Shown one piece after another: positions 49,238 to 58,068 of a DNA stretch of 64,000 bases. The DNA is taken from the NCBI GenBank assembly GCA_035293985.1, contig DATGLS010000037.1, positions 248,001 through 312,000 of the forward strand, read 5' to 3'. The notes under the pieces are model-generated. The model saw nothing but the letters and a program-made list of their open reading frames with translations. It searched no databases and was not told the origin of the DNA. Positions within the stretch are counted from its first letter, which is position 1. Every line of letters starts with the position of its first letter. A program made the translations under genes and the position numbers. Source of the DNA: JAVDCA01 sp035293985. Lineage in GTDB: Bacteria > Pseudomonadota > Alphaproteobacteria > Rhizobiales > Xanthobacteraceae.

Positions 49238-51178
49238 CTATTGCGGCACCGCGTTCGCGGTCGGAGCGGGTGCAGGCGCCGGGTCCGGCGTCGACGCCGG
49301 GGCCTTGCGCGACCCCATCAGGCGGTCGATCGCCGAGCGCACCGCGTCGCGCACCTTGCGGTCGCGCACCGCATCGAGGAGGGGCGCGGCGGCGTCGGAG
49401 CGGCGCAGCAGCGCGGTCGGGTCCGGCATCGGCGTGGCATCGTCCCACGGACCGTAGACGACGAAGGGCAGCTCGAAGGCGATGTTGTTGGCGCTGTCGA
49501 GCAGGCTCGCGGTGCCCTTGAGGTCGACGTCGCGCTCGGGGACCGAGGCGGTGCCGGCGATGGCGACACGCACGGACGAGCCGTTGACGCTCGCCTCGTC
49601 GACCGTGACGGTGCCTTTCGTCACCTTGAGCGCGAGCTTGAGCTTGTCGTAGGGCGTATGGCCGTTGCGATAGTCCCCGCCCGACAGCGGGCGCCGCTCC
49701 AGCCGCCGCAGCACCTGCTCGACATTGATCCCGGCGAGCGCGCCTTGCTGGGAGTCGAGCGCGATCGTCCCCGACAGGCTGTGCGTCAGCTCGAGCACGC
49801 TGTTGCCGCTTCCTTCGAGCGCGAAGTCGAGGTTGCCCTTGCCCTCGAGGCGATGCAGGCCGAACAGCTCGCCGAGGCAGGAGTCGAGATCGACGTCGCC
49901 GAAATGCATTTCCGACTTCATCTCGGCCCCGGTATGCGATCGGGCGATCGCGAACGAGCCGCGGATCGTGCCGTTGAACGCCTGCGAGTCGATGATCGAG
50001 AGCAGGAGCTTGCCGTCGCGCAGGCCGGCGCCGACCGCGGTGCGCCCGAGCTGGACGCGGCCGATCCGCAGCCGCGCCGCCGAGAGGCGCAGGTCGAGGC
50101 CGAAGGTGCTCAAGCCATCGAGCGCCAGCGGCTTTTCGTTCCATTCGCGCGCGTTGGCGGCCATCAGGCGGATGGTCGAGACATAAGGCGTAAGATCGAG
50201 ATCGTCGGCCGCGAGCGTCCCCTGCCAGGTGTGCTGCCCGTCGGCCGCATAGGAGAGGGCGCCTTCCGCCGCATTGCCGTCGAGCTCGACGTTGACCGGC
50301 CCGAGCGAGATCGAGCTTTCGACCATGTTGGCGCGGCCCTTGAGCGTGAAGTGGCCGAAGCCGCCGCCCGGCACCGGCGTGTCGCCGGTCCAGCGCAGCG
50401 CGTCGCGCAGCGAGGCCGCTTCCGCCGACAGCGTGCCGTCGGCCTTGAAGCTCGGCGCGCTGCTGATGGTGCCCTCGAAAGCGAGCCGGAGCGGGGCGCC
50501 GCTCAGGCGGATCTTGAGCCCGGAATTGTCGCCGCTGAGGGCGGCGAGGAAATCGCCGACCACGATGCTGGCGTCGACCGGCTCGCCGCGCCAGGTGAAG
50601 TGGCCGGTGGTGCCGAAGCTCTTGGAGATCGACGGCCAGGCGAGCGACAGGTCGACCTTGGTCAGGTTCTCGGTGAGCGAATGGCTCGCGTCCTCGATCG
50701 CGATCGTGCCGTTGTCGACGCGGATCTCGTTGAACGACATGATGCGGTCGACCGGCTTGAGCGCGGTCGCGAGCGCGGCGAGCAGCGGCGACCAGTTCGA
50801 GCGCCCGTCCTTGTCGATTCGCACCGCGATACGCGGATGGTCGAGCACGATGTCGGCGATCTCGATCCGGCCGAGCAGCAGCGGCAGGAACCGGAGGTGG
50901 GCGATCAGCCGATCGGCGGCGAGCGGCGGGGCGTGGCCGTGGGTGTCGCCGAGCACGACATCGCCGAGGCGGACGATGCCGGAGGGAAACAGCGAGACCT
51001 CGACCGGCCCGTGCACCACCGGCTCGAGGCCGGTGACGGCCCTGATCTGCGCCGTCACGGCGCCACGGGCGCCGTTGGCCGGGATCAGCCATGGGGCCGC
51101 GAGCAGGCCGGTCACGCCGACGACGATCACGACGCCGGCGGCGATACCGAGACGCTTCAAGCCAGTGGCCGCAGACAC
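49238..51178 (-). CDS. AsmA family protein
   Basis: A 646-residue AsmA-like protein. An N-terminal membrane anchor (residues about 8-32, RLGIAAGVVIVVGVTGLLAA) is followed by the AsmA N-terminal domain with ITGLEPVVHGPVEVSLFPSG, a LRFLPLLLGRIEIADIVLDH stretch and WSPLLAALA, then long repeated beta-strand segments, and a C-terminal LNVEQVLRRLERRPLSGGD-type region. AsmA proteins are bridge-like lipid-transfer or outer-membrane biogenesis factors in the periplasm. The Pro-Ala-rich tail (about residues 630-646) is unstructured. ATG at 51178. Single gene, flanked by a family A repeat upstream. Confidence 0.9.
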   Translation of the reverse strand: MSAATGLKRLGIAAGVVIVVGVTGLLAAPWLIPANGARGAVTAQIRAVTGLEPVVHGPVEVSLFPSGIVRLGDVVLGDTHGHAPPLAADRLIAHLRFLPLLLGRIEIADIVLDHPRIAVRIDKDGRSNWSPLLAALATALKPVDRIMSFNEIRVDNGTIAIEDASHSLTENLTKVDLSLAWPSISKSFGTTGHFTWRGEPVDASIVVGDFLAALSGDNSGLKIRLSGAPLRLAFEGTISSAPSFKADGTLSAEAASLRDALRWTGDTPVPGGGFGHFTLKGRANMVESSISLGPVNVELDGNAAEGALSYAADGQHTWQGTLAADDLDLTPYVSTIRLMAANAREWNEKPLALDGLSTFGLDLRLSAARLRIGRVQLGRTAVGAGLRDGKLLLSIIDSQAFNGTIRGSFAIARSHTGAEMKSEMHFGDVDLDSCLGELFGLHRLEGKGNLDFALEGSGNSVLELTHSLSGTIALDSQQGALAGINVEQVLRRLERRPLSGGDYRNGHTPYDKLKLALKVTKGTVTVDEASVNGSSVRVAIAGTASVPERDVDLKGTASLLDSANNIAFELPFVVYGPWDDATPMPDPTALLRRSDAAAPLLDAVRDRKVRDAVRSAIDRLMGSRKAPASTPDPAPAPAPTANAVPQ

Positions 51179-51269
51179 CGTGGAGGGATCCGGTTTTCGC
51201 GAGGGTTCCGGGCGAGACTATAGCGCCCGCGATGCGGCGGCAACTTTGCCGGTCCTTGTGACGGATTTG

Positions 51270-51420
51270 GGGCCGCTTCCTCCTCCCTCTCCCGCAACGA
51301 GAAGGTGGCTCGCGCAGCGAGCCGGGTGAGGGCCGCTCGGCGTCGCAACGCTGGCACCCTAGAGCGCCTCACCCGAGCCTTCTCCTCTCCGGGGAGAAGG
51401 AGCGCAGGCAGGCGCCATGC
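51270..51420. repeat. Dispersed palindromic intergenic repeat, family A copy 3
   Basis: CTCCCTCTCCCGCAACGAGAAGG, GGGTGAGGG, CCTCACCC and CTTCTCCTCTCCGGGGAGAAG, ending with GCGCAGGCAGGC. The GGGTGAGG/CCTCACCC and the short GGAGAAG arms can pair. Lies between AsmA and scoB. Confidence 0.6.
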
Positions 51421-51427
51421 CGAAAGA

Positions 51428-52078
51428 TCAGTGCAACCCGGCGGCCACCTTGAACGTGGCTTGCGTCTTGCGCTTGACCTCGTCGACCGTCACGCCGGGG
51501 GCGAGCTCGATCAGCGTCATGCCGCCGCCGCCCTTGCGGTCGATGTTGAACACCGCGAGGTCGGTGATCACCATATCGACCACGCCGGCGCCGGTGAGCG
51601 GCAGGCTGCATTTGTGCAGGAGCTTGGGCTCGTCCTTGGCGGTGTGCTCCATGATCACCACCACCTTCTTGACGCCGGCGACCAGGTCCATGGCGCCGCC
51701 CATGCCCTTCACCATCTTGCCCGGGATCATCCAGTTGGCGAGGTCGCCGTTCTCGGCGACCTGCATGGCGCCGAGCAGCGCGATGTCGATGTGGCCGCCG
51801 CGGATCATCGCGAAGCTGTCCGCCGAGGAGAAGAAGCTGGTGGTGGGGATCTCGGTGACGGTCTGCTTGCCCGCATTGATGAGGTCGGGGTCTTCCTCGC
51901 CCTCGTACGGGAACGGGCCGAAGCCGAGCATGCCGTTCTCGCTCTGCAGCTGCACGCTCATGCCCTTGGGAATGTAGTTCGACACCAGGGTCGGGATGCC
52001 GATGCCGAGATTGACGTAGAAGCCGTCGCGCAGCTCCTTGGCGGCGCGCTCGGCCATCTGCTCGCGGGTCCAGGGCAT
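51428..52078 (-). CDS. scoB: Succinyl-CoA:3-ketoacid CoA transferase subunit B
   Basis: A 216-residue beta subunit of family I CoA transferase. It begins MPWTREQMAERAAKELRDGF, has YVNLGIGIPTLVSNYIP, and the catalytic Glu in LQSENGMLGFGP (the SENG motif whose Glu forms the glutamyl-CoA thioester). GGHIDIALLGAMQV and GMGGAMDLVAG follow, as in ScoB/PcaJ. It activates acetoacetate (or 3-oxoadipate) with succinyl-CoA. The start is 27 bp after subunit A. Because no protocatechuate genes are near, acetoacetate is the likelier substrate, which would serve polyhydroxybutyrate or ketone-body degradation. Confidence 0.93.
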   Translation of the reverse strand: MPWTREQMAERAAKELRDGFYVNLGIGIPTLVSNYIPKGMSVQLQSENGMLGFGPFPYEGEEDPDLINAGKQTVTEIPTTSFFSSADSFAMIRGGHIDIALLGAMQVAENGDLANWMIPGKMVKGMGGAMDLVAGVKKVVVIMEHTAKDEPKLLHKCSLPLTGAGVVDMVITDLAVFNIDRKGGGGMTLIELAPGVTVDEVKRKTQATFKVAAGLH

Positions 52079-52105
52079 GGGGGCGCTCCGTTTTATCGTC
52101 GAATG

Positions 52106-52834
52106 CTAGACTTCCGCGCCCGCCGCCGCGGCGGCGGGCCGCTTGCGCACGGTGCGCTGCTCGATGTGCTTCTTCGCGTTCGGCACGTGGATGAGGCGTT
52201 GCACGAACACGCCGGGCGTGACGATGTGGTCGGGATCGATCTGGCCGGGCTCGAACAGATGCTCGACCTCCGCCACCGTGACCTTGCCGGCGGTCGCCAT
52301 CATCGGATTGAAGTTGCGCGCGGTCTTGCGATAGACGAGGTTGCCTTCGGTATCGCCCTTCCACGCGTGCACGATCGCGAGGTCGGCGACGATGCCGCGC
52401 TCCATGATGTAGCGCTCGCCGTCGAACACGCGCTCCTCTTTCCCTTTGGCGATGTCGGTGCCGGCGCCCGTGCGGGTGTAGAAGGCCGGGATGCCGGCGC
52501 CGCCGGCGCGGATGCGCTCGGCGAGCGTGCCCTGCGGGTTGAACTCGATCTCGAGCTCGCCGGCGAGGAACTGCTGCGCGAAGGTCTTGTTCTCGCCGAC
52601 GTAGGACGAGATCATTTTCTTGACCTGCCGTGTCTCGAGCAGCAGGCCGAGCCCGGCACCGTCGACGCCCGCATTGTTGGACACGATGGTGAGGTTCTTC
52701 ACGCCCGCGTCGCGGATCGCGATGATCAGCGTCTCGGGAATGCCGCACAGGCCGAAGCCGCCGGCCATGATCAGCATGTCGTCCTTGAGCAGGCCGGCGA
52801 GCGCCGCCTTGGCGTCGGGATAGACTTTTTTCAT
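52106..52834 (-). CDS. scoA: Succinyl-CoA:3-ketoacid CoA transferase subunit A
   Basis: A 242-residue alpha subunit of the family I CoA transferase. It begins MKKVYPDAKAALAGLLKDDM with LIMAGGFGLCGIPETLI, the CoA-binding signature, then NLTIVSNNAGVDGAGLGLLL and ELEIEFNPQGTLAERIRAGG with the GIPAFYTRTGAGT stretch. Full length and unfused, unlike the single-chain mitochondrial enzyme. It is the first gene of the scoAB operon. In the acetyl-CoA/PHB context of the window (malonyl-CoA decarboxylase, phasin) it probably activates acetoacetate. Confidence 0.93.
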   Translation of the reverse strand: MKKVYPDAKAALAGLLKDDMLIMAGGFGLCGIPETLIIAIRDAGVKNLTIVSNNAGVDGAGLGLLLETRQVKKMISSYVGENKTFAQQFLAGELEIEFNPQGTLAERIRAGGAGIPAFYTRTGAGTDIAKGKEERVFDGERYIMERGIVADLAIVHAWKGDTEGNLVYRKTARNFNPMMATAGKVTVAEVEHLFEPGQIDPDHIVTPGVFVQRLIHVPNAKKHIEQRTVRKRPAAAAAGAEV

Positions 52835-52954
52835 GACAACTCCGCTCGCGCCCGGTGAATTGGCAAATCTCTAGCCAGCGCCGGGAGCGTGATCAAGGGC
52901 GCCGGCGCCGCGGCGTGCAGGGCCATCGCATATAAGATGAGCACAACGCCTGCG

Positions 52955-53085
52955 CCCCCGACCCCGCTTGCGGGGGAGGGTGGGGAGGGGGCTTTCACCG
53001 CTTGCTCCCAATGTGCGGAGAGAGCCCCTCTCCGGCTCTCCCTCACGAGCGCGGGGAGAGGCCGCGGGCAGGGTGCTCACATCAC
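52955..53085. repeat. Dispersed palindromic intergenic repeat, family A copy 4
   Basis: CCCCGCTTGCGGGGGAGGGTGGGGAGGGGG followed by CCCCTCTCCGGCTCTCCCTCACGAGCGCGGGGAGAGGCCGCGGGCAGGGTGCTCAC in outline (segments at 52966-52996 and 53028-53082). Ends with GCAGGGTGCTCAC as in copy 1. Between scoA and the DUF1194 gene. Confidence 0.6.
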
Positions 53086-53091
53086 TGATGA

Positions 53092-53871
53092 CTAATGCGC
53101 TTGCCGCGCAAGCCGCGGTCCGTGCGGCACCTGCCGCACATCAGCCGCGGCGATCTCGGCGATCATCTTGTTGACGATCGCCGTCCCGAACGAGTTGAAG
53201 TTCTGCGCCACCATCACGAAGGCGCCGGGGCCGCCGATCACGTTCGCCTCGTAGTACTTGTCGAGCCCGCCCGGCGGGTTGGTGTGCTCGGCGTTCCACG
53301 ACAGCGGGTGCTCGCTCAGGATGACGAGGCCGTTGATGGTCACGCCCTTGGCGAGGGCCTCGTCGCGCGCGAGGCGCACGTCGCGGCCGGCGTTATTGGT
53401 GCCGTCGCCCGAGATGTCGATGGTGCGCCGCGGCGCGTCGAATGGCGCTTTGTCGAGCTGCGCCATCGAGAACTCGATCGCGCCGCTGATCGAGGTGCGG
53501 TCCTGGAACGAGCGCGGCGCCTCGGCGAGCGCGGAGGCGAACTGCTGAGCGCTCGCGGCATCGCCGATCATGGTCCAGTCGATCACCACGCGCTGGAAGC
53601 CCATCCCGGACCATTCGACGAAGATCACCGCGATGCGGTGATGCGGCCCCGAGCGGATCGCCTCGAGGACGCGCGGGCTGGTGATCGCCGCCGCGTAGCC
53701 ATCGCGCTGCAGCTGGAACTTGTCCTGGTCGATGCTGCGCGACACGTCGACCGCGAACACGAGCAACAGGTCGACCGTCTCGGCGGCGGATGCGATCGCA
53801 GGAAAGAACAGCGCGGCCGCCACGACGGCAGTCGCGAGACAACGCAACGTCAACCGAGTCCTTCGCCGCAT
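53092..53871 (-). CDS. Exported DUF1194 protein with von Willebrand factor A-type domain
   Basis: A 259-residue DUF1194 protein. A signal peptide is seen (RRRTRLTLRCLATAVVAAAL and on to about residue 30, cleavage after SAAE region). The vWA-like domain starts with LLLVFAVDVSRSIDQDKF, a metal-ion-dependent adhesion-site D-x-S-x-S motif, and continues with RIAVIFVEWSG, TSISGAIEFSM and TIDISGDGTNNAGRD. It ends near residue 240 and a short tail. Function unknown; vWA domains bind proteins through a metal. ATG at 53871 is chosen because it gives the signal peptide; upstream codons are intergenic. Single gene. Confidence 0.88.
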   Translation of the reverse strand: MRRRTRLTLRCLATAVVAAALFFPAIASAAETVDLLLVFAVDVSRSIDQDKFQLQRDGYAAAITSPRVLEAIRSGPHHRIAVIFVEWSGMGFQRVVIDWTMIGDAASAQQFASALAEAPRSFQDRTSISGAIEFSMAQLDKAPFDAPRRTIDISGDGTNNAGRDVRLARDEALAKGVTINGLVILSEHPLSWNAEHTNPPGGLDKYYEANVIGGPGAFVMVAQNFNSFGTAIVNKMIAEIAAADVRQVPHGPRLARQAH

Positions 53872-53984
53872 GCTGGCCTCACGGCTCAGCCCCGGAGGGA
53901 GACTAGCGCACTTTTCCCGCGGCGTCATATCGCGCCGGTGGTCGACGCCGCATAAAATTTGCTCGCGGTTGCACATGAGGTGAG

Positions 53985-54100
53985 CAGGGCAATGTGCGCT
54001 TCCTCTCCCGCTGCGGGCCGCTGCGGGGGAGCGCAGGCAGCGTGCCAAGTCTCAAATGCGATCGCCCTGATGGTCCGGTAGGGGGAGAGGGCGCGCAAGA
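53985..54100. repeat. Dispersed intergenic repeat, family A copy 5 (degenerate)
   Basis: GAGGTGAGCAGGGCAATGTGCG, CTCTCCCGCTGCGGGCCGCTGCGGGGGAGCGCAGGCAG and TAGGGGGAGAGGGCGCG in outline, sharing the GCGCAGGCAG and GGGGAGAG pieces with the other copies. The arms are less perfect. Between the DUF1194 and kinase genes. Confidence 0.45.
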
Positions 54101-54113
54101 ACCGAGCGCGTGC

Positions 54114-57100
54114 TTATTTGGCGGGCTGGGCCGCGGGCTGCGCCACCGGGAATGCGACCTCCACCAGCGTGCCGTCATCGACCTTGCTGGTGATGGTGAA
54201 GCGGGCGCGGTTCGCCTCGGCGAGCGCGCGGGTGAGCGGCAGGCCGAGCCCGGTTCCGCCCGAGCCCCAGCGCGCCGTCGTCGCGAGCGGGCGGAACGGC
54301 TCCAGCGCGACGCCGAGCTCCTTCTCGTCCATGCCGATGCCGGTGTCGCGCACCCGCAGCAGGATGTCGCCCGCGTCCGATTGCGCGGTCGAGACGATCA
54401 CCTGCCCGCCGGCGCCCGTGAACTTGATCGAGTTGGACAGAAGGTTGAGCACGACCTGGCGCAGCGAGCGCGCATCGGCGGTGACCGGCCGCAGGCCCGG
54501 GTTGAGTGACGTGCGGATGATGATGCGCTCGCGATTGGCCTGCGGTTGCATCAGCGTGACGGCGTCCTGCACCAATTCGTTGAGGTTGAGATCCGCGAAG
54601 CTGAGCTCGAGCTTGCCCTGCTCGATCTTGGCGAGGTCGAGCAGGTCGTTGATCAGCGCCACCACGTGATCGCCGGCGCCGCGGATGTCCTTGAGATACT
54701 CGCGGTAGCGCTCGTTGCCGATCGGGCCGAAGCGCTCCTCCAGCATGACCTCGGCGAAGCCGATGATCGAGTTGAGCGGCGTGCGCAGCTCGTGGCTGAC
54801 CTTGGCGAGGAAGTCGGATTTGGCGGTCGACGCCTTCTCGGCCGCGGCGCGCGCGGCGGCGAGCTCGCGCTCGGCCTTCGTCCACGGCGTGTTGTCGCGC
54901 AAGACCGCGAACACGCGCTGCGAGTCGTCGGCCGCGTCCCCGGCAATGCGCCCGAGGGTCATGAACAGCGGGATGGTGCCGCCCTGGCTCACCTCGCCGG
55001 TGAACTCGCGGCCGTCGTGGATCAGGCCGCCGACGCCGCCGCGCGCGACGGCGTCGAGATATTCGAGCGCCGCCGGGCGGCTCGCCGGCGCGAACAGGTC
55101 GGCGAAGCGGCGTGTCGCGAGCTCGGCCGCGCTGTGGCCGAACAGCGCCTCGGCGCTGCGGTTGGCGGAGACGATGCGGCCATCCGGCTCGATCACCACG
55201 ACGCCGTCGGTGGCGGTGTCGAGGATGGTCTTGAGCTCGCGCGCCTGCGCCTCGGCGAGCCGCAGCGACCGCTCGGTCGCTTGTTGGGCCGCTTGCAGGC
55301 TCGCGTGGGCCGCGCGCAGCGAGGCCTCATGCGACTGGCGCGACGCCTCGGTCTCGTGCAGCGACGCTTGCGTGGTGTTGAGCGATGCTTCGCTCGCCTG
55401 CAATGAAGCCTGGGCGGCCTGCAACGCAGCTTCCGCCGCGGCGAGCCGCGCCTCGCTCGCCTGCAATGATGTCTGCGCCGTGTGCAGCGCCGTCTCGGCC
55501 GCTTTCAGGCGGGCGTCGAGCTCGGTCGGCATCAGCATGAGGGCGAGCGCGCTCTCGCCGTCCCAGGCGATGGAGAAGAGCCGCGCCTCGACCGGCCGCC
55601 GGTCGCCGCGCGCGGTGGCGATCGTGAGCCGCTTGCTGGCGTCGCCCGACTCGGCCGCCTCTGCCGCCGTTCCGGTATCGCCTTCGACGAACAGGCTGTC
55701 GAGCCCGCCCGCCGCGGCGAGCGCATGGATGTGCGGATAGCCCGTCCATTCGAGGAAAGCGCGGTTGGCATAGAGCAGCGTGTCGAGCCGATAGACCAGG
55801 ACGCCGACCGGGATGCGATCGAGCAGCGAGCGTTGGCTCGTCGCTTCCTGGCGTTCCCCTTGCCGTTCCTGTTGCGGTTCTTGCCGCCGCCCTGGCTCGG
55901 GCGCTTGCGTCGGCGCCGGCATCGCGGCCGCGGCCTCTGCGGGTGACGCTTGCGCCGCGACGCCCGGCTCGGCCGCCGCCTCGCCCGTCGCCTTCTCGGC
56001 GCTCGACTCTTGGGCGCCCTCGCCCTTCAGGCGCGCCGTGAGCTCGCGCGCGAGCTCATGGAAGGCGTTGCGCTCGACCGGGCTCAGGGCCGGCGATCTC
56101 GCCTCCGCGGCCGGCGCCGGGGTGCGAAACGGAACCACATTGGGCGCCGAGGGCACGACCGTCAACGTCGCGCCGGTCGCGGCGCCGCCATCGCCGGCAG
56201 GGGTCGTAGTGGCGGCAGGCCGAAGCTGCGTGCCCGCATGCGCCGAGCGCCGCATCACCGCGAGCATCGCCAGGCGATCGACGTCGCGGCAGACGCCGAA
56301 ACCGCGATAGCCGAGGAAGGTGCGGTTGCGGTCATAGATCGGCAGGCCGGACAGCTCGACCTTGAGCCGGTCGGCGATGCCGTCGACCGGCCACGACACC
56401 GTGATGCCGCTCCAGGTGTCGCGCGTCGCCACCGCGCGCGCGACCTGGTTCTCGGGGTCGAGCGCAAGCTCGTCGTTGATCTCGTCCCACGGGCGCCCGA
56501 GCGTGACCGCAACGCGCGGGCCGATCACCTCGGTGAACTCGTCGGAGCCGAGCGTGAAGCGCTCGTTCGCATCCATCTGCCAGACGAACCGCAGCGGATG
56601 GCGGCGCTCGCCGGCCGGCACGTCGGCGGTGTGCGGCGTCGTTGCGGCTCCTGCGATACTGTCGTCCTCTTCCGGTTCTTCCGGCGCCGCATCCGGCACG
56701 GTCTGCGCCGCGGCCATGGGTGTATCGATGGGCGCCGCCGCGGGTCGATCCGCGATGCCCTCGGGCATGTCGGGCGCGACCGGCGGTGCTTCGGGGACGA
56801 CCGGCGCCGCCGGCGCGGTCGGCGGTGCCTCGACTTCGGGTGGCGGCTCCGCGGGCATGCGGGGCGGCTCGGCCACCGCCGTCGGCGCCAGCAGCTGCGC
56901 TGCCGCCGCGGGCGCTGCTACGAAGGTCATCGCCAGCGCGGTGCTCGCATCGGTGCCGAGGCGATCGATGGTCACGTGGCCGAGCGGGATATCGCCCTCC
57001 GCATGGCCGGCCCCCGCCGCATCGCTGCCGAGCCGCTCGGCCCCGAGCGCCGCGAGCGTGACGGGGCCGCCGAGGCGCGCGCGCGCTTCCGCGGTCGCGT

Positions 57101-57563
57101 GCAGCAGGCTTCCGTCCGGCGCGAACACCGCGACGCCGAGCCCAGTGCCGTCATACAGGCGGCGCAGCCGCTCCGCGAGCGTGAGCGAGGGGCCGGCCGG
57201 CTCCATCGCGACCACGAGCGCGCCGGCGGTGTGGTCGGCGAGCGTCACGCGCGAGCAGCTGCACAGGAGGGCGCGCCAGAAGCCGGTGCCGAAGCCGCGC
57301 AGGCGCTCGAGCCGGGCGGCGCCGCCGAGCCGCAGCGTGCCGAGCAGGCGCGCGATCTGGGCCGCGGTCTGGTCGCGCGGGTCGAAACGACGTGCCGCAA
57401 GCAGCGCCGGCGAGGAGAGGCCGAAGATCGCGGCCCCGACCGGATTGGCCCACAGGATGCGGGTGGCGTCGGTGCTCCACAGCCATGCGGGCGCTGCGCT
57501 GGTCGCGAGAGCCGCGAGCCGCGGGTCGCGCAGGAAGGCGAGATGGTTGGCCAAGTCGCTCAT
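54114..57563 (-). CDS. Large PAS-domain sensor histidine kinase (PleC/DivJ/PdhS-like)
   Basis: A 1149-residue soluble kinase. A first PAS-like segment (about residues 25-60, APAWLWSTDATRILWANPVG), a long Ala/Pro/Glu-rich linker (about 220-330), a PAS-like block near 330-420, a PAS near 585-625 (IPVGVLVYRLDTLLYANRAF), a heptad-repeat coiled coil (about 695-765), a further PAS near 780-890 (TDGVVVIEPDGRIVSANRSA) and a C-terminal kinase core: SHELRTPLNSIIGFAEVMLE with phospho-His near residue 923, NLLSNSIKFTG (N box), VRDTGIGMDEKE and GTGLGLPLTRALAEANRA. The RYREYLKDIRGAGDHVVALI stretch is typical of cell-cycle kinases PleC, DivJ and PdhS of rhizobia. No membrane helix. ATG at 57563; GTG at 57572 is possible. 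No response regulator is adjacent. Confidence 0.9.
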   Translation of the reverse strand: MSDLANHLAFLRDPRLAALATSAAPAWLWSTDATRILWANPVGAAIFGLSSPALLAARRFDPRDQTAAQIARLLGTLRLGGAARLERLRGFGTGFWRALLCSCSRVTLADHTAGALVVAMEPAGPSLTLAERLRRLYDGTGLGVAVFAPDGSLLHATAEARARLGGPVTLAALGAERLGSDAAGAGHAEGDIPLGHVTIDRLGTDASTALAMTFVAAPAAAAQLLAPTAVAEPPRMPAEPPPEVEAPPTAPAAPVVPEAPPVAPDMPEGIADRPAAAPIDTPMAAAQTVPDAAPEEPEEDDSIAGAATTPHTADVPAGERRHPLRFVWQMDANERFTLGSDEFTEVIGPRVAVTLGRPWDEINDELALDPENQVARAVATRDTWSGITVSWPVDGIADRLKVELSGLPIYDRNRTFLGYRGFGVCRDVDRLAMLAVMRRSAHAGTQLRPAATTTPAGDGGAATGATLTVVPSAPNVVPFRTPAPAAEARSPALSPVERNAFHELARELTARLKGEGAQESSAEKATGEAAAEPGVAAQASPAEAAAAMPAPTQAPEPGRRQEPQQERQGERQEATSQRSLLDRIPVGVLVYRLDTLLYANRAFLEWTGYPHIHALAAAGGLDSLFVEGDTGTAAEAAESGDASKRLTIATARGDRRPVEARLFSIAWDGESALALMLMPTELDARLKAAETALHTAQTSLQASEARLAAAEAALQAAQASLQASEASLNTTQASLHETEASRQSHEASLRAAHASLQAAQQATERSLRLAEAQARELKTILDTATDGVVVIEPDGRIVSANRSAEALFGHSAAELATRRFADLFAPASRPAALEYLDAVARGGVGGLIHDGREFTGEVSQGGTIPLFMTLGRIAGDAADDSQRVFAVLRDNTPWTKAERELAAARAAAEKASTAKSDFLAKVSHELRTPLNSIIGFAEVMLEERFGPIGNERYREYLKDIRGAGDHVVALINDLLDLAKIEQGKLELSFADLNLNELVQDAVTLMQPQANRERIIIRTSLNPGLRPVTADARSLRQVVLNLLSNSIKFTGAGGQVIVSTAQSDAGDILLRVRDTGIGMDEKELGVALEPFRPLATTARWGSGGTGLGLPLTRALAEANRARFTITSKVDDGTLVEVAFPVAQPAAQPAK

Positions 57564-57680
57564 ACGATGCACGCTGGGTCCGGCGTCGGACGATGTAAGG
57601 TCAATAAAATCTTAATAATGCCGGCCTGCCGGGACGTCCACGCAAAGGGCGGCGCTGTCCGCTGCTAAACGCGGCTAACC

Positions 57681-57884
57681 TTAATTGCCGCCGGCATCGC
57701 GTTTGGCCATGGCGCGGCGGCAGCGCGCGGCTTCCGCGGAGCAGCGTTTTGTCGCGCCCTTGCGCGGAACTTCGACGGGCTTGGCGCGTTTGATCTCGCA
57801 TCCCGAGGGGAAGTTCCTCGCTTCGCCGCAGATGAGCCATCGCGGTCCGTATCTTGATGCGGCCCGCACGGGGGCGGCCGCCAT
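57681..57884 (-). CDS. Possible small Cys-containing protein (67 aa)
   Basis: A 67-residue frame starting MAAAPVRAASRYGPRWLICG and containing FPSGCEIKRAKPV and KRCSAEAARCRRAMAKRDAG. Four cysteines and many basic residues; a metal site is conceivable. It is divergent from the phasin gene, starting next to the TGC-rich operator. No family recognised and codon use is only partly like the neighbours, so it may be chance. Confidence 0.35.
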   Translation of the reverse strand: MAAAPVRAASRYGPRWLICGEARNFPSGCEIKRAKPVEVPRKGATKRCSAEAARCRRAMAKRDAGGN

Positions 57885-57889
57885 TTTTG

Positions 57890-57921
57890 TGCAATGCAAT
57901 ATTTTCTATTGCAATGCACCA
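57890..57921. promoter_or_regulatory. Two TGC-rich PhaR-like operator sites upstream of phasin
   Basis: TGCAATGCA at 57890-57898 and TGCAATGCACCA at 57910-57921, with starts 20 bp apart (about two helical turns) and an A+T-rich spacer. Together they make the imperfect inverted repeat TGCAATGCAATA...TATTGCAATGCA. TGC-rich sites upstream of phaP are bound by the repressor PhaR in Paracoccus and Bradyrhizobium. The second site fits TGCRNYGCASMA, the consensus as I recall it. Confidence 0.6.
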
Positions 57922-57937
57922 AGACGGCTGCTATATG
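57909..57937 (+). promoter_or_regulatory. Candidate promoter of the phasin gene
   Basis: TTGCAA (57909-57914) and TATATG (57932-57937) with a 17-bp spacer; each matches the consensus in four of six positions. The -35 element lies inside the second TGC-rich site, so a bound repressor would block RNA polymerase. Predicted leader of about 125 bases before the phasin ATG. Confidence 0.55.
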
Positions 57938-58068
57938 AGGATTGCACAAGAAGAAAGGCGTAGGTGCCTGGTTGCGCTTGCGTCGAAACCGACAACCGCA
58001 AAACCGCCCAAACCAGCGCCGGACCGGGACCAGAGACGGGAGAGTCCGCGCCAGAGGATGAGATCCCA

